Part shown: positions 8,151 through 15,377 of the stretch, in pieces | Layout of the letters: the number at the start of each line of letters is the position of its first letter | How positions within the stretch are numbered: the first letter of the stretch is position 1 | DNA from: Actinoplanes sichuanensis | GTDB taxonomy: Bacteria; Actinomycetota; Actinomycetes; Mycobacteriales; Micromonosporaceae | Assembly: GCF_033097365.1 (NCBI RefSeq) | Contig: NZ_AP028461.1 | Location: 1,302,001-1,366,000, forward strand | Length of the DNA stretch: 64,000 nucleotides | Direction of reading: 5' to 3' | The notes under the pieces: generated by a model | The model's input: the letters and a program-made list of their open reading frames with translations, nothing else | Told to the model about the DNA's origin: nothing | Databases searched by the model: none | Translations under genes and position numbers: made by a program

Positions 8151-9518
8151 ATGTCCCTTGAGCTGGATCGCAGGCTGGCCGAAGTCGGCACCCGGTTCCG
8201 GATCTTCCCGCAGCCCCGGTTCCTTCAGAAGGCCGACGGATCGGGGCCGCTCTTCGCCGAGCCCGAGCAGGTCACGGTCTCCGTGGAACCGGAGGCCATG
8301 CGACCCGGGCCGGGTGACGACCGGATGTTCGTCATCGACGCGATCGGGAAGCTGCCGTACAACAACTTCTTCCGTCCACCGTTCCGCGGCAACCGACGGC
8401 CGGCCGTGCAGCCCGGCCCGGACGGCCATTTCGATCACCTTGATCCGGCGAGCCGGGAATTCTCGGCGGCCACCATGTACGCGACGGTCCGCCGGGTTCT
8501 CGACATCTGGGAGGACTACTTCGGCCGTACGATTCAATGGCATTTTGAATCTGATTTCGCACGTCTCGAACTGATCCCGTTGATCGAATGGAACAACGCC
8601 CAGTCCGGCTACGGATTCCTGGAGTTCGGATACGGGAGCAAGCCGAACGGGACGATCGATCACGAGCGGCCGTTCTGCGAGAATTTCGACGTTCTCGCCC
8701 ACGAGCTGGGGCACAGCATCATCTTCGCCGAGGTGGGGGTGCCGGCCAACCCGCGCGACGAGGCGATCGACTACGGCGGTATGCACGAGTCGGCCGGTGA
8801 TCTGGTCGCGATCGTGGCGTCGCTGCACTTCCACTCGGTCGTCGACCTGCTGCTCGACTCGACGAAGGGCAACCTGCTCACCATCAACGGCCTGGACCGG
8901 GTCGGTGAGCTGTCGGACAGCCGGGAGATCCGGGTCGCGTTCAACTCCCGCCGTATGTCGGACGTCGGCGAGGAGCCGCACGACAGGTCGCTGCCGCTGA
9001 CCGGCGCGATCTTCGACACCATGGTCGAGGTGTTCCAGCAGGATCTGGTCGCGAAGAAACTGATCAGCGAGGACCTGCGCAACCGGTCGACGAACCTGCC
9101 CGGTACCTCGCAGGACCTCGTCGAGATCCAGGCCGAGTTCACCGCCGCCTACACCGGGAACGAGGCCGCGTTCAAGGACTCGCTGTTGCGCGCCCGCGAC
9201 TACCTGGGCCGGCTGCTCGCCGTCACCTGGGGCACCATCAAACCGGACTTCCTGACCTACCACGGCATCCTGCGAGCACTGCTGGCGGCCGACCGGGAGA
9301 TCACCGGCGGCGAGAACGTGCAGCTGATCCGCGCGTGTTTCGCCTGGCGGGAGATCGCCCCGGTGCCGACCTCGCTGATGCTGCGCCAACACACCATCAC
9401 CAACTGCGGCTTCAGCGTCGGCCGGGGCCCGACCGTCGCCGGCGACACGGCCGCCTTCGACCCGCAGATCCCGGCACCCCGCGCCGACGGCGTCACCTCC
9501 GCGTTGCCGCGTCTCTGA
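8151..9518 (+). CDS. thermolysin-like (gluzincin) metallopeptidase homologue without signal peptide
   Basis: 455 residues. The zinc site is H184-E-L-G-H188 with a third-ligand candidate E213 in GGMHESAGDLVAIV, resembling the M4/M36 HExxH...NE(S/A)xxD pattern. The N-terminal 150 residues lack a signal peptide or propeptide, unlike secreted thermolysins, so the protein is probably cytoplasmic or exported by another route. The ATG at 8151 follows GGAGG at 8141-8145 at good spacing; an in-frame GTG at 8139 is less likely. A 182-bp gap separates it from the ABC-F gene. Peptidase activity is inferred from the motif alone. Confidence 0.68.
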   Translation: MSLELDRRLAEVGTRFRIFPQPRFLQKADGSGPLFAEPEQVTVSVEPEAMRPGPGDDRMFVIDAIGKLPYNNFFRPPFRGNRRPAVQPGPDGHFDHLDPASREFSAATMYATVRRVLDIWEDYFGRTIQWHFESDFARLELIPLIEWNNAQSGYGFLEFGYGSKPNGTIDHERPFCENFDVLAHELGHSIIFAEVGVPANPRDEAIDYGGMHESAGDLVAIVASLHFHSVVDLLLDSTKGNLLTINGLDRVGELSDSREIRVAFNSRRMSDVGEEPHDRSLPLTGAIFDTMVEVFQQDLVAKKLISEDLRNRSTNLPGTSQDLVEIQAEFTAAYTGNEAAFKDSLLRARDYLGRLLAVTWGTIKPDFLTYHGILRALLAADREITGGENVQLIRACFAWREIAPVPTSLMLRQHTITNCGFSVGRGPTVAGDTAAFDPQIPAPRADGVTSALPRL

Positions 9519-9548
9519 GAGACGGGCCCGGCCTCCGACAGGGCGGGC

Positions 9549-9579
9549 TTGACTCTCCCGTCGGGGGAGACTGGAGCCT
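9549..9579 (+). promoter_or_regulatory. MerR-type autoregulated promoter
   Basis: A TTGACT -35 box at 9549-9554 is followed by the dyad TCTCCC (9554-9559) / GGGAGA (9565-9570), then a weak -10 at about 9574 after a 19-bp spacer. An overlong spacer filled by a dyad is the signature of MerR-activated promoters. It lies 20 bp before the MerR gene. Confidence 0.65.
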
Positions 9580-9598
9580 TCGGTGTGAAGGAGGAACC

Positions 9599-10405
9599 GT
9601 GGTCGACGATCTGATCCCGATCGGTCGTTTCTCCCGGATGAGCCGGCTGTCGATCAAGGCCCTGCGCTTCTACGACGCGCAGGGCCTGCTCGCGCCGGCC
9701 CGGGTGGATCCGGCCTCGGGTTATCGCTGGTACCGGCGGTCGCAGGCCGCGCGGGCCGAGGCGATCCGGGTGCTGCGGGCGGTCGACCTGCCGGTCGGCG
9801 AGATCCGTGAGCTGCTCGGCGACGACGATCCGGAGCTGATCGGAAAGCGTCTCGCGGCGCACCGGGAGCGGCTGCGGGCCCGGCTCGCCGAGCAGGAGCG
9901 GATGCTGCGGTTCCTCGAACGTCTCATCGATCGAGGAGGAAACCTCATGTCATCCGAGGTGACGGTCAAGCGGGTCGCGCCGGTCACGGTCGCGAGCGTG
10001 ACGCTACGAGTCAGTCTGGTCACCATCGGCGAGGCCGTCCAGCACGGCTTCGGCACGATCATCGGAGCCATCGGTACGGCCGGAGCGCACCCGGCTGGAG
10101 CCCCGTTCCTCGTCTACCACGACGTCCTCGACGAGGGCGCCGAAGGTGAGGTGGAACTCTGCATCCCGGTTCCGGCCGGTACACCGGGCTTCCGGGAGAT
10201 GCCCGGCGCGACGGTCGCGTCGATCGTCCATCGTGGCCCGTATGACGAGATCGCTCCGGCCTATCACGTGCTGACCGGCTGGATCGAGGAGAACGGCCGG
10301 AAGCCCGACGGGCCGCCCCGGGAGATCTACCTGAACGATCCGCAGACCGTCGGGCCGGACGAGTTGCTCACCGAGGTGCAGTTCCCGATCGAGGGCGATC
10401 GGTGA
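9599..10405 (+). CDS. MerR-family regulator with C-terminal GyrI-like effector domain
   Basis: 268 residues. The N-terminal winged helix reads IGRFSRMSRLSIKALRFYDAQGLL with the usual SGYRWYRRSQ wing. A coiled-coil dimer helix spans about 75-115, and a GyrI-like/AraC effector-binding domain runs from about 120 to the end (FLVYHDVL, ATVASIVHRGPYDEI, REIYLNDP). This is the BmrR/TipA style of drug- or small-molecule-sensing activator. The GTG at 9599 has a strong AAGGAGGA site. The stop overlaps the start of a stand-alone GyrI-like gene by 4 bp (GTGA), so the two are co-translated. A matching MerR promoter precedes the gene. Confidence 0.87.
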   Translation: MVDDLIPIGRFSRMSRLSIKALRFYDAQGLLAPARVDPASGYRWYRRSQAARAEAIRVLRAVDLPVGEIRELLGDDDPELIGKRLAAHRERLRARLAEQERMLRFLERLIDRGGNLMSSEVTVKRVAPVTVASVTLRVSLVTIGEAVQHGFGTIIGAIGTAGAHPAGAPFLVYHDVLDEGAEGEVELCIPVPAGTPGFREMPGATVASIVHRGPYDEIAPAYHVLTGWIEENGRKPDGPPREIYLNDPQTVGPDELLTEVQFPIEGDR

Positions 10406-10959
10406 AGACCGACTTCAAGCGGGAGCTGGACTGCTACTCCGCCCGGCGTGGCCGGTTCGACCTCGTGGACGTCCCGGACCTGCGCTATCTCATGATTGAC
10501 GGATCCGGTGACCCCAACGGCGGTGCGTTCGGTGACGCGGCGGCGGCCCTCTACCCGGTGGCGTACCGGCTGAAGTTCGCCAGTAAACGCCTGGGCCGCG
10601 ACTACGTGGTGATGCCGTTGGAGGGACTGTGGTGGGCCGACGACATGGAGTCGTTCACCGGTTCCCGGGACAAGAGTCGCTGGCACTGGACTCTGATGAT
10701 CATGGTGCCGGGCGAGATCGACGAGGCCCTGGTCGACGGTGGTGTCCGGGTCGGCACCCTGTCCGAGGGGCGCTGTGTGCAGACCCTGCACGTCGGCTCG
10801 TTCGACGACGAGGCCGAGACGCTGGCCCGGATGCACCACGAGTTCATCCCGGCCGGCGGTCTGCGGATGACCGGCCGCCACCACGAGATCTACCTGAGTG
10901 ATCCGCGCAAGACCGCTCCGGAGAGACTGCGGACCATTCTGCGCCAGCCGGTCGCCTGA
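10402..10959 (+). CDS. GyrI-like small-molecule-binding domain protein
   Basis: 185 residues, single-domain, cytoplasmic. It shows the family pattern FDLVDVPDLRYLMIDGSGDPN near the N-terminus and a C-terminal GRHHEIYLSDPRKTAPERL, the hallmark of stand-alone GyrI-like proteins (YdhN/SBMC fold). It overlaps the upstream MerR gene by 4 bp, so it is probably part of the same drug-response unit. Members of this family bind or hydrolyse hydrophobic cyclic compounds, but the ligand here is unknown. The transcript probably ends at the perfect GC hairpin at 10964-10990. Confidence 0.82.
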   Translation: MKTDFKRELDCYSARRGRFDLVDVPDLRYLMIDGSGDPNGGAFGDAAAALYPVAYRLKFASKRLGRDYVVMPLEGLWWADDMESFTGSRDKSRWHWTLMIMVPGEIDEALVDGGVRVGTLSEGRCVQTLHVGSFDDEAETLARMHHEFIPAGGLRMTGRHHEIYLSDPRKTAPERLRTILRQPVA

Positions 10960-10963
10960 CCTG

Positions 10964-10990
10964 CCGCCCCGCCCGTGATGGGCGGGGCGG
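10964..10990. terminator. perfect 11-bp stem hairpin between convergent genes
   Basis: CCGCCCCGCCC and GGGCGGGGCGG pair perfectly around GTGAT. It lies between the GyrI-like gene (ends 10959) and the convergent secreted protein gene (ends 11001), so it can serve both directions. No U-tract follows, as is common in actinomycetes. Confidence 0.75.
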
Positions 10991-11000
10991 ACGGCGTACC

Positions 11001-11777
11001 TCAGGCTGAGGGGTTGAACGTGATGCCGGCAGGCATCGCCTCGGTGAGCAGGTTGACGAAGTTGGCGTCCTTGAGCCCGAAGTTGGCGCTGCCGAAGTCG
11101 TAGTTGCTCAGCGTGGTGCGGATGGCCGTGGACGGGAAGCCGTTCCAACCGACCAGCGACGGGTATTGCCAGGTCGCGTAGCCGTTCTCCGGCGGCTCGT
11201 CGCCGGTGCCGGCGAGCCGGAACGCGTGCGTGCTCACCCCGTCCTTGTGGTAGACGATCTTCGGGTGGTTGCCGGTCCAGCGCACCGCGCTCGCCGCCGC
11301 GACGTCGAAGTCACCGTGGGCCGACGTCGAGACGTACTTGGCCACGTCGTTCTGCACCCACACCACGACATGCTCCCAGTCGTGCCGGTGGCCGCCGATC
11401 GAGCTGTTCGCGAGCGCCTGGTCCTTCTCGAAGTACAGGCCGTAGGCGATGGCGCACCAGCCGTTGTTGCACTTGTACCGCGAGTAGCCGTTGGTGTTGT
11501 CCAGGTCGGCGTTGTCGTGGCAGTCGCCGCTGAGCGAACCGGTCGGCTTGAGGCCGCCGTTGACGACACCGGTCGGGCCGATCGCCGGAGTCGGGTAGCA
11601 GCCGTCGGTGTCGTAGTCGTACGCCGGCTGCCATTTGCTCTCGATCGCCTCGGCGTTGCCGGGCAGTTCGGTCGGGGGAGCGGCGAGGGCCGGGACGGCG
11701 GTGGCGGCCAGCAGGGCGAGCGCGCTGCCGGCGACGACCGCCGACCGGGCCGCCCAGCGGGGAGTGGTGGGGGACAT
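11001..11777 (-). CDS. secreted necrosis-inducing NPP1/NLP-family protein
   Basis: 258 residues. A Sec signal peptide (RWAARSAVVAGSALALLAATAVPALA) is cleaved near AxA at about residue 32. The mature part carries the NLP heptapeptide GHRHDWE intact, in GGHRHDWEHVVVWV, plus paired cysteines (GDCHDN, YKCNNGWC). In plant-pathogen NLPs this motif binds a divalent metal and the proteins damage dicot membranes; many actinomycete members have no tested toxicity. ATG at 11777 follows AGGAG at 11782-11786; the upstream open frame is low-complexity and discarded. It is divergent from the c-di-GMP gene across about 167 bp. Confidence 0.88.
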   Translation of the reverse strand: MSPTTPRWAARSAVVAGSALALLAATAVPALAAPPTELPGNAEAIESKWQPAYDYDTDGCYPTPAIGPTGVVNGGLKPTGSLSGDCHDNADLDNTNGYSRYKCNNGWCAIAYGLYFEKDQALANSSIGGHRHDWEHVVVWVQNDVAKYVSTSAHGDFDVAAASAVRWTGNHPKIVYHKDGVSTHAFRLAGTGDEPPENGYATWQYPSLVGWNGFPSTAIRTTLSNYDFGSANFGLKDANFVNLLTEAMPAGITFNPSA

Positions 11778-11944
11778 CGGACTCCTAGGTATCGATCGGG
11801 GGGAATCGTTCCGTCGGATTTCCGCACGGCCGCCTGGGTGGTGAGGCATCCACCGGGCTGCGCGGGGATCAACGCTCGGCGAACACCACATCCACGGTCG
11901 GCCGACGACGTACCCGCCGGTAACAATCGATCAGCCTGACGGTT

Positions 11945-14191
11945 GTGGCCCCAACGGGCAATAGATTGTCTCAACTCTTGTGGTCGCGAGCCGACAGTGC
12001 GGACGTGAGGCGGAGTGAGGTGGTGCGTGTGCGGCCGGTGCCCCGGCGTGTGCTGCTGCCGCTCGCCGCGATCATTCCGGCGCAGGTCGTGGGCCTGCTG
12101 TGGCCGGCCTGGTACCCGTGGATCCTCGGCCTTTCGCTGGCCCTGGTGGACGGCCTCGGCGTCCATTACCTGATCCGCGTGGCCCGGCTCGGACTGAACA
12201 CGCTGTCGTGCCGGATCGGCGCGGTGGCCCGCGGGCTGGGTGTGGTCAACGCGCTGACGCTGATGGCCTGGCTGGGCGGTGCCCCGGCCTGGCTGTGGTG
12301 GATCGCGGTCGGCACCCACGTGGGCGGGATGGCTCTGCTCGGCGCGTCGACGGTGATCGGCCCGCTGTGCCGGCTGAGCGGGCCGCACCGGCAGGCGTTC
12401 GTGGCCGAGATGCTGGCCGTGGGCGCCGCCGGGGTGATGGTGGTCTGGTTCGCCGGACTGGATCCGGTGCTGCTGTCCGGCCGTCCCGTCGCGGCCTGGA
12501 GCATCGTCGCCGGCCTGCTGGTCGCCGACCTGATGCTGGCCATGGCGATCGCCGCGATGCTGCTGCGCGGCATGGTCACCTACTGGCGTGATCCGATCAC
12601 GGTGCTGATCACCGGGATGGTGCTGGCGATCCTGGCCGACACCCGCTGGGCGAACGGCCTGCCGGCGGGCGTGGAACGTCTGGTCGAGCCGATCGGCGGC
12701 ACCCTCGTGGTGACCGCACACCTGCTCCTCACCCTCTCCCCGCTGATGACGGTGTCCGGCGTCGGCAGTGTCACCGACCGGCCGCGCCGGACCGAGCCGT
12801 CCCGCTGGATCGCCTACATTCCGCTGGCCGCCCTGGTCTGCGGAGTGACCCTGCTGCTCGTGGTGATCGTCCGGACAGCCGGCTGGCTGCGGTGGAGCGG
12901 GCTGGTCGTGGCGATGGTCGTGATGCTCGCCGCGGTCGCGTTCCGCTACCGGCTGTCGATCCGGTCGATCCGGGCCCAGGCCGAGCGCGACCCGGAGACC
13001 GGACTGGCCAACCGGGCCGCGCTCAAGGACGCACTGGCCCGGGTGGTCCGCGGCCGGGACCCGTTCGCGGTGCTGGCCATCGCGGTGGCCGAGCCCGGGG
13101 TGCGGCACAGCATGACGGCGGTGCTGCGGGCCAACGTACGCGCCGAGGATCTGATCGCCCGGATCGGCCCGGACACCTACGGGGTGCTGCTCACCGACGC
13201 GAGCGTGACCGGTGAGGCGACGATCGCGGCCCAGCGGGTCCTCGCCGCCGCGGAGGCGGAGGGCATCGTCTGCGGGGTCGGGGTGGCCGTCGCCCGGATC
13301 GGTGAACCGGCCAAGACGGTGCTGCGCAACGCCGAGATCGCGATGAGCCACGCGGCCCGCTCGGTGACGCCGACCTTCGTGATCCACGAGGCGTCGATGA
13401 ACGATCGGCGGGCGCTCGACGCGGCCCTGGCCGAAGCGCTCGAAGGCGCGTTGCAGCGCGACGAGTTCACCGTGCTCTACCAGCCGATCGTCGACCTGGC
13501 GAGCGGCCGGGTGGTGGCCGCCGAGGCGCTGCTGCGCTGGCAGAACCGGCTGCACGGCTCGGTGTCGCCGGCGACCTTCATCCCGGTCGCCGAGCGATCG
13601 GGCGAGATCGTCGGGATCGGCCGGTGGGTTCTCGAGCAGGCGGTACGGCAGCTGGCCGCCTGGCGTGCGGCGGGTGCCGATCTGTCGGTGACCGTGAACG
13701 TCTCGCCGCGCCAGTTGCAGGAGCCACACCTCGCGCGTGACGTGCTGACCCTGCTGGCCAAGGCCGGGGTGCCGGCGTCCAGCCTGGTCGTCGAGGTGAC
13801 CGAGTCGGCGATGGTGGAGGACGCGGTCGAGGTCGCGGTCCTGCGCCGGCTGCGGTCCGCGGGGGTCAAGATCGCCATTGACGATTTCGGTACGGGCTAC
13901 TCGTCCCTGCAATACCTGACCCGTCTGCCGGTCGACGTCCTCAAGATCGACCGCAGTTTCGTGGCGCGGTTGGACGGTACCGCCGAGGGCGCGGCGATCG
14001 CCGAGGCGGTGATCCGGCTGGCCCAGATCCTGCGGTTGACCACGGTCGCCGAGGGGGTCGAGAACCAGGGGCAGGCGGCCGAGTTGCTGGCGCTGGGTTC
14101 GGAGCGCGGGCAGGGCTTCCTGTTCTCCCGCCCGGTCGCGCCGGAGTCGGTGTCCGCCCTGGTCGCGCGGCGGGCCGATCTGGCCGCGTGA
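11945..14191 (+). CDS. membrane protein with degenerate GGDEF and intact EAL domain (c-di-GMP phosphodiesterase)
   Basis: About 748 residues. Some eight to nine hydrophobic helices (about 35-330) form a membrane sensor. The GGDEF domain begins RDPETGLANRAAL, but the signature is RIGPDTYGV (about 405), so cyclase activity is unlikely. The EAL domain is complete: E527-A-L in AEALLRW, NVSPRQL, EVTESAM, IDDFGTGYSSL near 645, LKIDRSFV and VAEGVE. It should hydrolyse c-di-GMP at the inner membrane, with the GGDEF relic possibly binding GTP. The start is uncertain: GTG 11945, or GTG 12020/12023 behind GGAGTGAGG. The 3' end is tandemly repeated downstream. Confidence 0.88.
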   Translation: MAPTGNRLSQLLWSRADSADVRRSEVVRVRPVPRRVLLPLAAIIPAQVVGLLWPAWYPWILGLSLALVDGLGVHYLIRVARLGLNTLSCRIGAVARGLGVVNALTLMAWLGGAPAWLWWIAVGTHVGGMALLGASTVIGPLCRLSGPHRQAFVAEMLAVGAAGVMVVWFAGLDPVLLSGRPVAAWSIVAGLLVADLMLAMAIAAMLLRGMVTYWRDPITVLITGMVLAILADTRWANGLPAGVERLVEPIGGTLVVTAHLLLTLSPLMTVSGVGSVTDRPRRTEPSRWIAYIPLAALVCGVTLLLVVIVRTAGWLRWSGLVVAMVVMLAAVAFRYRLSIRSIRAQAERDPETGLANRAALKDALARVVRGRDPFAVLAIAVAEPGVRHSMTAVLRANVRAEDLIARIGPDTYGVLLTDASVTGEATIAAQRVLAAAEAEGIVCGVGVAVARIGEPAKTVLRNAEIAMSHAARSVTPTFVIHEASMNDRRALDAALAEALEGALQRDEFTVLYQPIVDLASGRVVAAEALLRWQNRLHGSVSPATFIPVAERSGEIVGIGRWVLEQAVRQLAAWRAAGADLSVTVNVSPRQLQEPHLARDVLTLLAKAGVPASSLVVEVTESAMVEDAVEVAVLRRLRSAGVKIAIDDFGTGYSSLQYLTRLPVDVLKIDRSFVARLDGTAEGAAIAEAVIRLAQILRLTTVAEGVENQGQAAELLALGSERGQGFLFSRPVAPESVSALVARRADLAA

Positions 14192-14350
14192 CGGCCTGCT
14201 CGTATGCGGAAGGGCGGTGTCCGCCCTGGTCGCGCGGCGGGCCGATCTGGCCGCGTGACGGCCTGCTCGTATGCGGAAGGGCGGTGTCCGCCCTGGTCGC
14301 GTGGGGGCCGATCTGGCCGCGTAACGGCCGGCTCGTATGCGGAGGGATCG
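14150..14350. repeat. 67-bp tandem repeat of the gene's 3' end
   Basis: GTGTCCGCCCTGGTCGCG recurs at 14150, 14217 and 14284, an exact 67-bp period. The first copy is the last 14 codons of the EAL gene with its TGA; the second is nearly identical and repeats that stop; the third has diverged. Together with the fragment at 14339 it occupies the first half of the 14192-14632 gap. The rest of the gap (14384-14632) shows no supported gene. Confidence 0.88.
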
Positions 14351-14383
14351 TCTGCGCGGTCGGGGTGGCCGTCGCCCGGATCG
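14339..14383 (+). pseudogene. displaced fragment of the GGDEF region of the upstream gene
   Basis: This 45-bp stretch nearly matches 13256-13301 inside the EAL gene: TCGTCTGCG, then GGTCGGGGTGGCCGTCGCCC, then GGATCG, with one base missing and one substitution. It sits directly after the 67-bp array, so an internal piece was copied next to the repeated 3' end. Confidence 0.7.
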
Positions 14384-14632
14384 ACCGCGTGAGGGAGGGA
14401 CCTGGTCTTTCGGCGGTCGGGCGGGTCGCGGGACAGCCCGGCCGCTGGCACGGCCGGGACGTCGGTTCGTTCGTTCGAAACCGAGCCGGGCGCCGTTGCC
14501 CTGCGGTGCACATCTCACATCTCGATCTTGCGGAGTGGCGCGACGCGGCCCGGTGCCCCGAGATCAGCGTTGCCGGACGATCTCGTGGAGTTCGGCGGCG
14601 CCGGGTGCCGCGAATCCCGGGATCGCGGTGGG

Positions 14633-15085
14633 TCAGGCGGGCGTCCTGGCCGGCGCCTTCTCCGGGGTGACCGTTGGGATCGAGGCACGCTGGTTGCGGA
14701 TCAGCGCGTCGATCGACCACGGCCCACCGCCGACGACGGCGATCAGCAGGAACGACCAGGCGTAGAGGGCAGGGGTGACCCCGCCGTTCTGGATCGGCAT
14801 CAGCCCGTCCGGTTGGTGCACCACGAAGTAGGCGTACGCCATCGACCCGGACGCCAGGATCGCGGCCGGGCGGGTGCCGAGGCCGACCAGGACGAGCAAG
14901 CCGCAGACGAGTTGGATGAGACCGGCGTACCAGTTGGGCCAGACGCCGACGGCCACCGGCTCACCGGTGCCGCGGCTGCCGCCGAGCAGGCCGAACACGG
15001 TGGCCAGCCCGTGACAGGTGAACAGCAGGCCGACGACGACCCGGAACAGCAGCCAGGTGATGTCGCTTACGCGCGCGGAAGACAA
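14633..15085 (-). CDS. DoxX-family membrane protein
   Basis: About 150 residues with four hydrophobic helices (LLFRVVVGLLFTCHGLATV; YAGLIQLVCGLLVLVGLG; ILASGSMAYAYFVV; ALYAWSFLLIAVVG). The FRVVVGLLFTCHGLxxVFG N-terminus and the PNWYAGLIQLVCGLL stretch are typical of DoxX proteins, a family tied to redox or thiol stress in some actinobacteria but mostly uncharacterised. The preferred start is TTG at 15085 because GAGGAG lies 7 nt upstream; GTG at 15127 would add 14 residues without a ribosome site. It points away from the GH127 gene across an AT-rich region that could hold both promoters. Confidence 0.8.
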   Translation of the reverse strand: MSSARVSDITWLLFRVVVGLLFTCHGLATVFGLLGGSRGTGEPVAVGVWPNWYAGLIQLVCGLLVLVGLGTRPAAILASGSMAYAYFVVHQPDGLMPIQNGGVTPALYAWSFLLIAVVGGGPWSIDALIRNQRASIPTVTPEKAPARTPA

Positions 15086-15225
15086 TAGACGCTCCTCTGT
15101 CGGGAAGTGGACAATCTGGAAATCCACCCTAAGTGCCTCAAGCGCCCCTATGAATAGATGATCTTAAATTTCCTCTAAGAACTCGGGATGACGGAAATCT
15201 ATTCGTAACCGGTCCTACATCTTGC

Positions 15226-15239
15226 CGAAAACGTTTTCG
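15226..15239. promoter_or_regulatory. LacI-type palindromic operator
   Basis: CGAAAACGTTTTCG is a perfect 14-bp palindrome with a central CpG, the form recognised by LacI/GalR-family regulators. It lies 138 bp before the GH127 start codon. The surrounding 15128-15225 region is unusually AT-rich (TATGAATAGATGATCTTAAA) and may contain promoters for both neighbours. Confidence 0.68.
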
Positions 15240-15377
15240 TAAGGCAGCGTGTGCCGCAGGCGAGCCGCATCACGGGGGCGGGTCTGCCGGGGCTGCTCAG
15301 GAGTGCCGCACGCTGCATCTTTCCCGGGCGCCTCCGCTTCCCATGCATCGAAATATCTCGATTGCAGAGGTGTCCTC

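Noticed and set aside
11234..14518. 1094-codon minus-strand open frame opposite the EAL gene
   Set aside because: Composition (His/Gln/Arg/Pro-rich) and lack of motifs mark it as a GC-bias shadow of the c-di-GMP gene and the NLP gene.
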